DNA of 64,000 nucleotides from Allomuricauda ruestringensis DSM 13258 (lineage in GTDB: Bacteria; Bacteroidota; Bacteroidia; Flavobacteriales; Flavobacteriaceae): contig NC_015945.1 of the NCBI RefSeq assembly GCF_000224085.1, positions 2,720,501-2,784,500 on the forward strand, in the 5' to 3' direction. The position numbers were made by a program, and so were the translations under genes. Positions 9,104 through 15,821 of this stretch are shown one piece after another. Positions within the stretch are counted from its first letter, which is position 1; each line of letters opens with the position of its first letter. Below the pieces are notes generated by a model. The model was not told the DNA's origin, did not search any database, and saw only the letters and a list, made by a program, of their open reading frames with translations.

Positions 9104-9705
9104 TATTCGATGATCTTATATCCGGTTTTTTCAATGGCAGATGCTATTTCATTGGCACTTACTTTACTGTTATCAAACTTTACAACAGCCCGGGATGTCC
9201 CATAATTTGCATCTACTTCCAAAATGCCCTCTAGTTTGTTGACCTCGTTTTCAATATGGGCTTCGCAACCCGCACATGTCATTCCCTCTATGGAATAGGT
9301 CAATTCACTTACGTTACTTTCAGACACATAGACTATTTGCCTCTCAGCATTTGAGTCAGGGTAAAATATTTTAGAATAGTAGGGAAATGCCAACATTGTA
9401 CCTGCAAAAATGGTAATCAAAAACAGGAAAGTCTTGGATTGTATAAACTTAGGTTTGTCATCCTCACAAGCGCAATCAATATCCTGTGGACGTGGTTTTA
9501 ATTTTTGATACCACGCAAATCCAAGAATCAAAACGGTCACACCCATTAAAATAGGTCTGTACGGCTCTATCCAAGAAAATGTGGAAGCAATTCCAGTAGT
9601 GCCGGAAAGCAGAGCCAAGACAGGGGTGATACAGCACAGTGAGGCCACGAAAGCTGAAAATAATCCAGTAAATGCCGTTCGGTTGGATGTCCTCGTTTTT
9701 TTCAT
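9103..9705 (-). CDS. merTP: MerT-MerP fusion mercuric transport protein (MerTP)
   Basis: Inner-membrane mercuric ion importer fused to its mercury-binding domain, 200 residues. Three hydrophobic helices form the MerT part, with the vicinal Cys pair SLCCITPV in helix one (Cys24-Cys25) and a second pair DCAC (about 78-80) in the loop before helix three. The C-terminal HMA/MerP domain has the GMTCAGC metal site (Cys144, Cys147). The ATG at 9705 follows the regulator's stop after one base; an upstream start at 9735 would overlap that gene. Uptake normally feeds mercuric reductase, but no merA is seen here, so the cluster is incomplete or its reductase is elsewhere. Confidence 0.88.
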   Translation of the reverse strand: MKKTRTSNRTAFTGLFSAFVASLCCITPVLALLSGTTGIASTFSWIEPYRPILMGVTVLILGFAWYQKLKPRPQDIDCACEDDKPKFIQSKTFLFLITIFAGTMLAFPYYSKIFYPDSNAERQIVYVSESNVSELTYSIEGMTCAGCEAHIENEVNKLEGILEVDANYGTSRAVVKFDNSKVSANEIASAIEKTGYKIIE

Positions 9706-9706
9706 G

Positions 9707-10078
9707 TTATGCAATTTTTCTTTCAGAGGCCACATTGCTCAAAATAGCAGCCAAGAACGCTTCGTTCTCCTTGGAAATACGATATAATATCGTTTGTCCT
9801 GCTCTACGGGCAGAAATGACATTTGCATCCTTCATCTTACGTAAATGTTGGGAAATAGCCGGTACGCTCATTGCTAAAATATCGGCAAAATCACAGGGGC
9901 ACAGTTCTGTTTCCCGTTGCAACAAATACAATATTTTAAAACGAACCTCATTGCCGGCCAGTGCCATAACTTTGCTTATTGCCTCGATAGAAGTTGTAAC
10001 GGCGCTCAAATCTTCCTTGCATCGCAATATTTGAACATGATCGGCCTCTGCCCGGATACAACTATTTTGAATATCCAT
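9707..10078 (-). CDS. ArsR-family metalloregulator of the mer-type cluster
   Basis: Winged-helix repressor of 123 residues. The helix before the recognition helix has ELCPCDFADIL, which matches the ELCxCDL metal site of ArsR-type sensors, followed by the recognition segment MSVPAISQHLRKMKDANV and the wing RRAGQTILYRIS. It is the first gene of a minus-strand operon with merTP and the GDCCVxC gene, so it probably represses that operon until metal binds. I use the ATG at 10078; a TTG at 10093 would add five residues. Which ion it senses (mercury or arsenite) cannot be told from sequence. Confidence 0.88.
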   Translation of the reverse strand: MDIQNSCIRAEADHVQILRCKEDLSAVTTSIEAISKVMALAGNEVRFKILYLLQRETELCPCDFADILAMSVPAISQHLRKMKDANVISARRAGQTILYRISKENEAFLAAILSNVASERKIA

Positions 10079-10117
10079 ATGAACGATTTTCAACTAAATT
10101 ACAATTCTATAATAATA

Positions 10118-10131
10118 TAAGCAAATACTTA
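10118..10131. promoter_or_regulatory. Possible ArsR operator
   Basis: The dyad TAAG-CAAATA-CTTA lies about 40 bases upstream of the arsR-type ATG in an AT-rich stretch. ArsR-family repressors often bind such AT-rich dyads over their own promoter. The arms are only 4 bp, so the call is weak. Confidence 0.35.
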
Positions 10132-10573
10132 AATATGTAATTTCTATCCACGACCGTTTTTCTTAAGGATGGAATCCAAACGAATGATCTTCTATTGGAG
10201 TTTTTGTTCTTTTCCTTAGTATTCTGGTTGGATAAGCTTTTTTGGATTATCAATGATCCTTGATTTTAAAGCCTAAGATATATATGCTCAACCCACCACT
10301 TGATTCACTTTGCTGGGATAAATCGAAAACATCGGAACAAACTTTTATACTCGGGTCTTTACCCAAGTGGTTCAGATCATATGGTTTTCCACTTTGAATG
10401 ACACCATGGCCCAACACCCCGACCAATCCTTTGCACCAAGGTAAACGTCGCATCCTGTCACCGGACAAGGGACGGCATAAAGCCGCCAATCGCTTTTTAT
10501 TCCGTTTCCTTGCCGCTCCACAGCCTGCCTCCCGTTTGGATTTCCATGCAAATATTGTTTAACCTTAAATCCA
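10132..10573. other. Gene-free region between the mercury cluster and DUF932 gene
   Basis: No convincing gene is seen. The right part contains a leader element (10474-10510) that recurs before the 53-residue gene at 13584, listed separately. The boundary between the metal cargo and the transfer module lies in here. Confidence 0.6.
10474..10510 (+). repeat. Leader element copy 1 (upstream of DUF932 gene)
   Basis: GGCATAAAGCCG, then CTTTTTATTCCG and TTCCTT, occur here and again at 13475-13516. Both copies lie about 100-109 bases before a start codon on the plus strand. This suggests a shared promoter or leader. Confidence 0.55.
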
Positions 10574-11416
10574 ATGATTATGTATTTAGACAGATTGCAA
10601 CAGGACGAGGTCTTCGTACCGACCCAGGTAAGACCGTTAAATGAACTGACCCCAATGCCCTCCCGTAAAGGGCTGGAACGCGCCATTGTCAGCAATGGCA
10701 AGATTGTCAATATTGTGTCCAAGAGCTATGGGCACATCCCCAACGAGCTTTTCTTCAAAAAAGCGGAACAGATGCTCATCGATTCGGGTCTTGACTACCA
10801 CCGCCAAACCATCAACCGCTCAGACCGTACCTTCTGCATGGACTTTATCCTTTCCGACAGCTCCCAGTTCTCGGTGGGCAATGGAGAGGATACCATTCTG
10901 CCCATGCTGCGGTTTACCAACTCCTACGATGGGAGCGAGCGCACCTCGGGACATTTTGGGTTCTACCGCCAAGTATGCTCCAATGGCCTGCACGTGGCAC
11001 AGGCAGAGATTGCCTTTTCCATCAAGCACAGCACCAACGGCGCCCACTTGATCATGCCCGAGATGGAGGGGCTGTTCAAAAAGTTCATGGACAACGAGTT
11101 CTATACCATCTCCGACAGGTTCAGCCAAATGATGGCCGTCGAACTGGTGGACACCAAGACCTTCGTAAGGGAAGTGCTGGAACGTACCAAACTGTTCCGT
11201 TATGAGTGCAGCGACAAGAACGCAAACCCGTCCAAAAAGGCCCGTGAGGTCATCGACATATTGGACAATGAGGCCGTATTGTTGGGCACTGCCCCAAACC
11301 TCTGGTTGGGCTACAATGCCTTCAATGCCGTATTGCACGGTACCCTGAAACGAAGCTTTTCACGTCAAGAGCGTCTGGACAAACAACTCTTCCAGACCGT
11401 CCTTGACATGGCCTAA
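10574..11416 (+). CDS. DUF932 domain protein
   Basis: A 280-residue protein matching the DUF932 family common on plasmids, phages and conjugative elements; function unknown. It starts MIMYLDRLQQDEVF, and a second ATG at 10580 is equally possible. The central part shows SGHFGFYRQVCSNGLHV and EIAFSIKHSTNGAHL, typical of the family, in which the C-N-G-L core is conserved. No signal or membrane segment is present, so it is likely cytoplasmic. It is the first gene of the SSB-RadC-mobilization run and ends at a good terminator, so it is probably its own transcription unit. A link to DNA transfer or host-defence evasion is inference. Confidence 0.85.
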   Translation: MIMYLDRLQQDEVFVPTQVRPLNELTPMPSRKGLERAIVSNGKIVNIVSKSYGHIPNELFFKKAEQMLIDSGLDYHRQTINRSDRTFCMDFILSDSSQFSVGNGEDTILPMLRFTNSYDGSERTSGHFGFYRQVCSNGLHVAQAEIAFSIKHSTNGAHLIMPEMEGLFKKFMDNEFYTISDRFSQMMAVELVDTKTFVREVLERTKLFRYECSDKNANPSKKAREVIDILDNEAVLLGTAPNLWLGYNAFNAVLHGTLKRSFSRQERLDKQLFQTVLDMA

Positions 11417-11478
11417 GTGTCCCGGTCGGTCATCAAGAGGGCACAACCCATGAAGGGATCGCCATTGCCAATACATCG

Positions 11479-11511
11479 ACTCCCGGTACCTGAAGTATCG
11501 GGAGTTTTTTT
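11479..11511 (+). terminator. Rho-independent terminator after DUF932 gene
   Basis: Stem ACTCCCG/CGGGAGT (11479-11485 with 11499-11505), extended by TAC/GTA inside the loop, is followed by seven T. It lies about 60 bases past the DUF932 stop. Confidence 0.8.
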
Positions 11512-12072
11512 GTTCGGTCATCAAAGCATTTAAATACTATCAGGAATCGGTCAAACAAGGAAGCCCAACGTCCAGTGCTTTTTCACGTCATCCCCGGCAA
11601 ACCCTTCTTGGGGCTTTGCTCGTGGATTCCTAAAGCCCTGTCGTTGGTCTGGTGATTTTAAGGGGTTCATAATAAAAGAAGCCTTTGGTTGTTTTTCGGG
11701 GCATCGAAAAACAGGGCAGTGCCCAAGGACTTCCAATCAGGACGCCATCCCCTTAGCTCGCTTAACTTTCCGTACGCTCGCACGGGTCTGGGTCGGAAGG
11801 AATTCCTAGGGCCCTTATGGAACCCGTCAAGGCCAAGCGGGTTTTGCTCACAAATAGGGTTTCCACTTCCTAGTTTTTAGCCCTTCGGTAAAAACCACGT
11901 CGCAGAGCCTCCCGATTTCCTCCCAAAAGCCTTGACTGAACCCCCTTCTTTTATTGTGCTGCGCACCCAAGAAGCAAACAAACACCCCTTAAAATCCGCA
12001 CACAATTGCATGGAGATACGGGGAAATCAGTAACCCGTCTGCCAAGAGGGCAGGCATTTAAAACCTTTTATT
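11512..12072. other. Gene-free region of about 560 bases with hairpins
   Basis: No reading frame here looks like a real protein. A clean hairpin GTTTTTA/TAAAAAC with a 9-base loop lies at 11873-11895. The region is well suited to hold a non-coding RNA or a replication or transfer signal, but nothing specific can be assigned. Confidence 0.5.
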
Positions 12073-12414
12073 ATGAGCAGTTTAAGAAACAAAGTACAGT
12101 TGATCGGTAACGTGGGGCAAGACCCAGTGATCACCAACTTGGAAAATGACAAAAAAGTTGCCCGTTTGTCCTTGGCGACCAATGAGCATTACAGGAACAA
12201 AAAGGGCGAAAAGGTCACCAATACCGAATGGCACAACGTGACCGCCTGGGGCAAGACCGCCGACATTATCGAAAAGTTTGTAAGCAAGGGCAAGGAACTT
12301 GCCATTGAGGGAAAGCTGACCTCCCGTTCCTACGAGGATAAGGAGGGCAACAAACGCTATGTGACCGAAGTGGTGGCCAATGAGATCTTATTGTTGGGCG
12401 GTAACGACCAGTAA
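12073..12414 (+). CDS. ssb: Single-stranded DNA-binding protein (short, element-type)
   Basis: OB-fold SSB of 113 residues that coats single-stranded DNA. It begins MSSLRNKVQLIGNVGQDP and has the family core TEWHNVTAWGKTADI and KGKELAIEGKLTSRSYEDK. Chromosomal SSBs have a long linker and an acidic D-D-I-P-F-like tip that recruits repair proteins; this one ends right after the OB fold (LLLGGNDQ). Tail-less SSBs are usual on Bacteroidota conjugative elements and may serve transferred single strands. A strong hairpin follows the stop. Confidence 0.92.
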   Translation: MSSLRNKVQLIGNVGQDPVITNLENDKKVARLSLATNEHYRNKKGEKVTNTEWHNVTAWGKTADIIEKFVSKGKELAIEGKLTSRSYEDKEGNKRYVTEVVANEILLLGGNDQ

Positions 12415-12420
12415 CCAAAT

Positions 12421-12449
12421 GAGGGTGCAACGGGGAAGGTTGCACCCTC
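12421..12449 (+). terminator. Strong hairpin after ssb (terminator or attenuator)
   Basis: An 11-bp perfect stem GAGGGTGCAAC/GTTGCACCCTC with a 7-base loop starts 7 bases after the ssb stop. Only two T follow, so it may stabilise the ssb transcript end or attenuate reading into radC rather than stop it fully. Confidence 0.55.
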
Positions 12450-12490
12450 TTGGAATATTCAATCACATGCTAACTATAAAGAACAGATTT

Positions 12491-12940
12491 ATGGAACACA
12501 AAGTCAATGAAATACAGGTAAGTTACCGTGAAAAACTGAGTACGGTAAATGCCACTTCGATTACCGGTTCACAGGCGGTGGCGCAATTGCTCTTCAAAAA
12601 CTGGAACAAAAAGACCATTGGGATGCACGAGACCTTTAAGGTACTACTGTTGAACAATGCCAACAAGGTCAAGGGCATCTATCCTTTGTCGCATGGGGGC
12701 ATAACGGGTACATTGGTGGACGTGCGGATATTGTTCGCCATAGTGGTCAAGACCCTTTCGGTAAACATCATTTTATGCCACAACCACCCTTCGGGCACAT
12801 TGAAGCCGAGCGAAGCGGACAGGAAGATTACCCAAAAAATCAAGAGGGCAGCGGAACTCTTTGACGTGCGGGTACTTGACCATATCATTATCACACCCAA
12901 TAATGAATACTACAGCTTTGCCGACAATGGAGACCTTTAA
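12491..12940 (+). CDS. RadC-like JAB-domain protein
   Basis: A 149-residue JAB/MPN domain protein of the RadC family. The JAMM metal motif is HNHPSG followed by S-E-A-D (His97, His99, Asp110), with a Glu upstream in MHETFKVLLL. It lacks the helix-hairpin-helix part of chromosomal RadC, as is usual for copies on plasmids and conjugative elements. The family is often called DNA repair but its true activity is uncertain; a role in element maintenance or anti-restriction is inference. A start at 12467 (MLTIKNRF) is the alternative; I chose the ATG at 12491. Confidence 0.88.
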   Translation: MEHKVNEIQVSYREKLSTVNATSITGSQAVAQLLFKNWNKKTIGMHETFKVLLLNNANKVKGIYPLSHGGITGTLVDVRILFAIVVKTLSVNIILCHNHPSGTLKPSEADRKITQKIKRAAELFDVRVLDHIIITPNNEYYSFADNGDL

Positions 12941-12950
12941 AGTATGCACC

Positions 12951-13058
12951 ATGAATGACAAAGAAACCGAAGCAACGGAATTTGAAAATGACTTGGAAGG
13001 AATCCAAGACCCAAAGGACTATCCCGATGGGTTCAATCCCGACCTATATGATTTATAG
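12951..13058 (+). CDS. Small acidic hypothetical protein
   Basis: A 35-residue frame starting MNDKETEATEF and ending PDGFNPDLYDL lies 10 bases after radC on the same strand. An in-frame ATG at 12927 overlaps the end of radC and would add eight residues. The protein is strongly acidic with no known domain. Close spacing to the next small gene suggests one transcript. The evidence is position and composition only. Confidence 0.45.
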   Translation: MNDKETEATEFENDLEGIQDPKDYPDGFNPDLYDL

Positions 13059-13079
13059 AAACCACAACAGCCAAAACCC

Positions 13080-13283
13080 ATGGAAATGATACACATCAAT
13101 TTCAACGACCTTGATGACAGCGCACAACAACGGTTGATCGCATTGTCCAAAAGGGACGTAGAGGCAAAATTTGGGAAACAGTTGCGCAGCTATGCCAAGA
13201 CCCAATTCAGCAACTACGACAAGCTATTGGAACAGGAAGCCATCCGCAACCTTTACAATTATAGGTACAGTTTCAAGATTTGA
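13080..13283 (+). CDS. Small hypothetical protein of the transfer module
   Basis: A 67-residue protein (MEMIHINFNDLDDSAQQRLI) that reads as a helical, soluble protein with a basic C-terminal half. It lies 21 bases after the preceding small frame and ends just before a strong terminator, closing the ssb-radC transcript. I do not recognise a family. The position among element genes suggests an accessory role. Confidence 0.6.
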   Translation: MEMIHINFNDLDDSAQQRLIALSKRDVEAKFGKQLRSYAKTQFSNYDKLLEQEAIRNLYNYRYSFKI

Positions 13284-13299
13284 AGTGTACCGATCGGCC

Positions 13300-13329
13300 A
13301 AGACCCCAAGCCCATGGGGTCTTTTTTTT
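13300..13329 (+). terminator. Rho-independent terminator closing the ssb-radC unit
   Basis: Stem AAGACCCC/GGGGTCTT with an 8-base loop is followed by a run of T. It starts 17 bases past the stop of the 67-residue gene. Confidence 0.85.
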
Positions 13330-13474
13330 CGCAGTTTGGTTTTCGTGCGTATCGAACCCACAAAAACCAATACGGGATGTGCCACTTTATAAAGGACAGT
13401 CCAGCCCCGAACAACACCTATCCCTTATTTGACCGCAAGAAAGCCCTTCAAAAATATTCCCATCAAAAGCGTTC

Positions 13475-13516
13475 GGCATAAAGCCGTTCGCATGCTCACT
13501 TTTTATTCCGCTTCCT
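13475..13516 (+). repeat. Leader element copy 2 (upstream of 53-residue gene)
   Basis: Second copy of the GGCATAAAGCCG ... CTTTTTATTCCG ... TTCCTT element of 10474-10510, with a 4-base longer spacer. It lies 109 bases before the ATG at 13584. Confidence 0.55.
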
Positions 13517-13583
13517 TTTGAGCTGAAATTTTTGGGAAGGGCGGGGATGCCATCAAATAATCGATAATTTAAAATCAATTCTT

Positions 13584-13745
13584 ATGAAAACAACAGTAAA
13601 AAAGTCGTTGGAAATCCCGGCACGGAAACACCAAAAGGAAACCATCGAGAAAGAAGCACCTGCTGAAAAATCCTTCTTGCTGGTAATCAATCTTTGGATT
13701 TTCAGGTTTGAGTACCGCAGGGAGCAATTGCCCACAGATGCATAG
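13584..13745 (+). CDS. Small basic hypothetical protein
   Basis: A 53-residue frame (MKTTVKKSLEIPARKHQ, ending REQLPTDA) preceded by the shared leader element and followed by a strong terminator, which together make a neat one-gene unit. The C-terminal half has a hydrophobic stretch SFLLVINLWIFRFEYR. No family recognised. The flanking signals are the main support for it being real. Confidence 0.5.
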   Translation: MKTTVKKSLEIPARKHQKETIEKEAPAEKSFLLVINLWIFRFEYRREQLPTDA

Positions 13746-13762
13746 ATCACCAATTGACAATA

Positions 13763-13790
13763 AAGGCTCTTGAAAAAGAGCCTTGTTTTA
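13763..13790 (+). terminator. Rho-independent terminator after the 53-residue gene
   Basis: Perfect 9-bp stem AAGGCTCTT/AAGAGCCTT with loop GAAA is followed by GTTTTATTG. It lies 17 bases after the stop. Confidence 0.8.
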
Positions 13791-14204
13791 TTGTCGTGCC
13801 GTCCCCAATCTGACGTCCAATTTTTTCCAAAACGCCCGTTCCATACAATTTGGTGCAAAACCGAACCAATTGGCAGCAATCCACGTTTTTTGTTTCACCC
13901 AAAACCCGATATATTTATGGTGTACGGCATTCGATTTAGGTTTGACTTTCCCAAAGTCCGTACAATCAATTGCACTGAGAACATGCAACCAGCTTTTTTA
14001 AAGACGGTTGTGCGATACGATTTTGTCCCTGCGGGACAAATCGGAGAAGCAAGAGGGTAGCACGCTAACGCGTCCTACCGATCATGATTGCTCCGCAAGG
14101 CCCCTGTTTATGGGGTTTCGGGTGTTATTGAAAAAACAGGGTGTTCGATTTTTGGTGAAAAAACACGCTCAGCCCAGTAAAACCAGCAAATTTTTGGTGA
14201 AAAA
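13791..14204. other. Gene-free region upstream of mobilization genes
   Basis: No gene is seen on either strand. It contains two adjacent inverted repeats (14022-14040 and 14056-14079) proposed as part of an origin of transfer. Confidence 0.6.
14022..14079. other. Candidate origin of transfer (oriT)
   Basis: Two hairpins lie side by side just upstream of the btgA/btgB-like genes. One is TTTGTCCC/GGGACAAA with loop TGC (14022-14040). The other is GGTAG-C-ACGC with loop TAAC and GCGT-C-CTACC (14056-14079), nine pairs with a single C/C mismatch. oriT sites of Bacteroides mobilizable elements usually sit just before the mobilization genes and hold inverted repeats near nic. The nic site itself cannot be named. 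Confidence 0.5.
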
Positions 14205-14789
14205 ATGGATAAAGGATATGAAAAAGAACGATTTGCAGCCATGAAGGTCAAAATTTCCGTGGCCATAAAATTCAGGAGCTTTTCCAAGCGTCAAGGGAAA
14301 TCACATTCCATGACCCTCTTGGCCATGGTCGAGTTTTTTGAGCACAACGGGATCTCCCCGGACGAACGGATGCACGAGACCATCGCCAGTCTCAAATATT
14401 TGATCAAACGCCGCTTCAATGCCATGGTCGCCATCATGCGCAGCATCGAAAAGGAACAGACCCTGCCCACCGTTAGCATGATCCAAGCGCTCTTTGAACA
14501 GGAACTGGAATCCAATGATGAGGAATGGGACAGCGATTTTGACTTTATCGAACAGCAATTGACCGAGGCCAAGCCACCCAAGGAGACTGAAGCTTTTGAT
14601 GGAGAGGTCACCGTGCCCAAGATTCGTTATGACCGACTGGAGGAACAAATGGAGGAGCTCAAGGAGGATTTTAAATACGTGTTGGACCATGTATCGGTGT
14701 TCCATAACCGCTTTGGGAAGGACCATCTCAAATTGGATTTGAACCCCGAGGCCATCGAAAAATACCGTACAAAACTTAAAAAGCAATAA
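14205..14789 (+). CDS. BfmA/BtgA-family mobilization accessory protein
   Basis: A 194-residue protein that should help the relaxase bind oriT. The start MDKGYEKERFAAMKVKISV and the following SFSKRQGKSHSMTLLAMVEFF match the conserved N-terminus of BfmA/BtgA proteins from Bacteroides mobilizable elements. The rest is largely helical, with an acidic middle and a coiled-coil-like region near LEEQMEELKEDFKYVLDHV. The relaxase ATG follows after 2 bases, so the two are translated together. Confidence 0.88.
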   Translation: MDKGYEKERFAAMKVKISVAIKFRSFSKRQGKSHSMTLLAMVEFFEHNGISPDERMHETIASLKYLIKRRFNAMVAIMRSIEKEQTLPTVSMIQALFEQELESNDEEWDSDFDFIEQQLTEAKPPKETEAFDGEVTVPKIRYDRLEEQMEELKEDFKYVLDHVSVFHNRFGKDHLKLDLNPEAIEKYRTKLKKQ

Positions 14790-14791
14790 TT

Positions 14792-15811
14792 ATGTACATC
14801 GCCATCACACGCCAACAACTGGGAGACAATTTTCGGGGGAGTGCCCGGGATTTTGTCAAGTACCTGGAAAAGGAGAACGAAGGGAAGGCACCGGAACTAC
14901 AGGAAGGGTATTTCAATCAGGAAGAGAACAACATCGATGCGGAGCGGGTCATTGCCGAGATCGATGCCAATACGGCCAAGCTCAAAAAGCGGGAGCCCAA
15001 GTTCTATTCCCTGGTGGTCAGTCCGTCCCAAAGGGAACTCCAGCATATTGGAAACGATCCCGAAAAGCTACGGCAATACACCAGGGAGGTCATGCAGGCC
15101 TATGCGGCCTCCTTTTACAGGGACCGCGAGGTGACCGTCAAGGACATCCTCTATTTTGCCAAACTGGAGCGGGAACGCACCTATTCCGAAAAGGATCGCG
15201 AGGTCAAGGAAAACCAGGCCCATGCCAGCAAGATATTGGAACTGCAACACCGGGTCAGGGCCATCCAAGTAGGGCGGGAGCAAGGGGATATTCCCAAGCT
15301 CCAGGAAAAAATAAATGCACTAGAAGGAGAGGCCCCACACCAACTCAACGGAAAGCGTATCGTTCCGGGGATGGCCAAGGAAGGCCACCAGAGCCATATC
15401 CATATTATCGTGAGCCGCATGGACAGGACCAATAACCATAGCCTCTCCCCGGGGTCCAAGTTCCGAACTTCCGAGACCACGCTCCATGGGCAAACCGTCA
15501 AACAGGGATTTGATAGGGACAAATTCTTTAGGGCAGCGGAAAAGACTTTTGACCAACAATTCAATTACCGAAGGAACTTTGTGGAGACCTACCATGCCCG
15601 TAACCTGTTGGATAAGGATCCCAAACGGTTCTTTTCCGCATTATTGGGATTGCCAACGAATGAACGGCAAGCGGCCAAGCAGTTGCTCTTCAAGGCGGGC
15701 ATCAAGGTACCGACCATACCGGTCAACAAGGCCCAATTGGCCTATAAGGCGATGATGCAGCTCAAAAAAGGGATCGGAAAGGCCTTGGAATCGGGGTCGA
15801 TTGGAATTTAA
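14792..15811 (+). CDS. BtgB/DUF5712-type relaxase (MobB-like)
   Basis: A 339-residue relaxase-like protein that should nick oriT and lead the strand into the recipient. The metal-binding histidine motif is GHQSHIHIIVSRMD (His199, His202, His204), typical of HUH-type mobilization relaxases. A long helical middle (about 110-175) and a basic C-terminal part surround it. The N-terminus MYIAITRQQLGDNFRGSA resembles BtgB/DUF5712 proteins. I cannot name the nicking tyrosine with certainty. The TraG-like coupling protein follows directly. Confidence 0.87.
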   Translation: MYIAITRQQLGDNFRGSARDFVKYLEKENEGKAPELQEGYFNQEENNIDAERVIAEIDANTAKLKKREPKFYSLVVSPSQRELQHIGNDPEKLRQYTREVMQAYAASFYRDREVTVKDILYFAKLERERTYSEKDREVKENQAHASKILELQHRVRAIQVGREQGDIPKLQEKINALEGEAPHQLNGKRIVPGMAKEGHQSHIHIIVSRMDRTNNHSLSPGSKFRTSETTLHGQTVKQGFDRDKFFRAAEKTFDQQFNYRRNFVETYHARNLLDKDPKRFFSALLGLPTNERQAAKQLLFKAGIKVPTIPVNKAQLAYKAMMQLKKGIGKALESGSIGI

Positions 15812-15821
15812 AAAATATGCT

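Noticed and set aside
11689..11880. Small reading frame in the gap before ssb
   Set aside because: Composition is not protein-like and there is no ribosome site, homologue or operon context.
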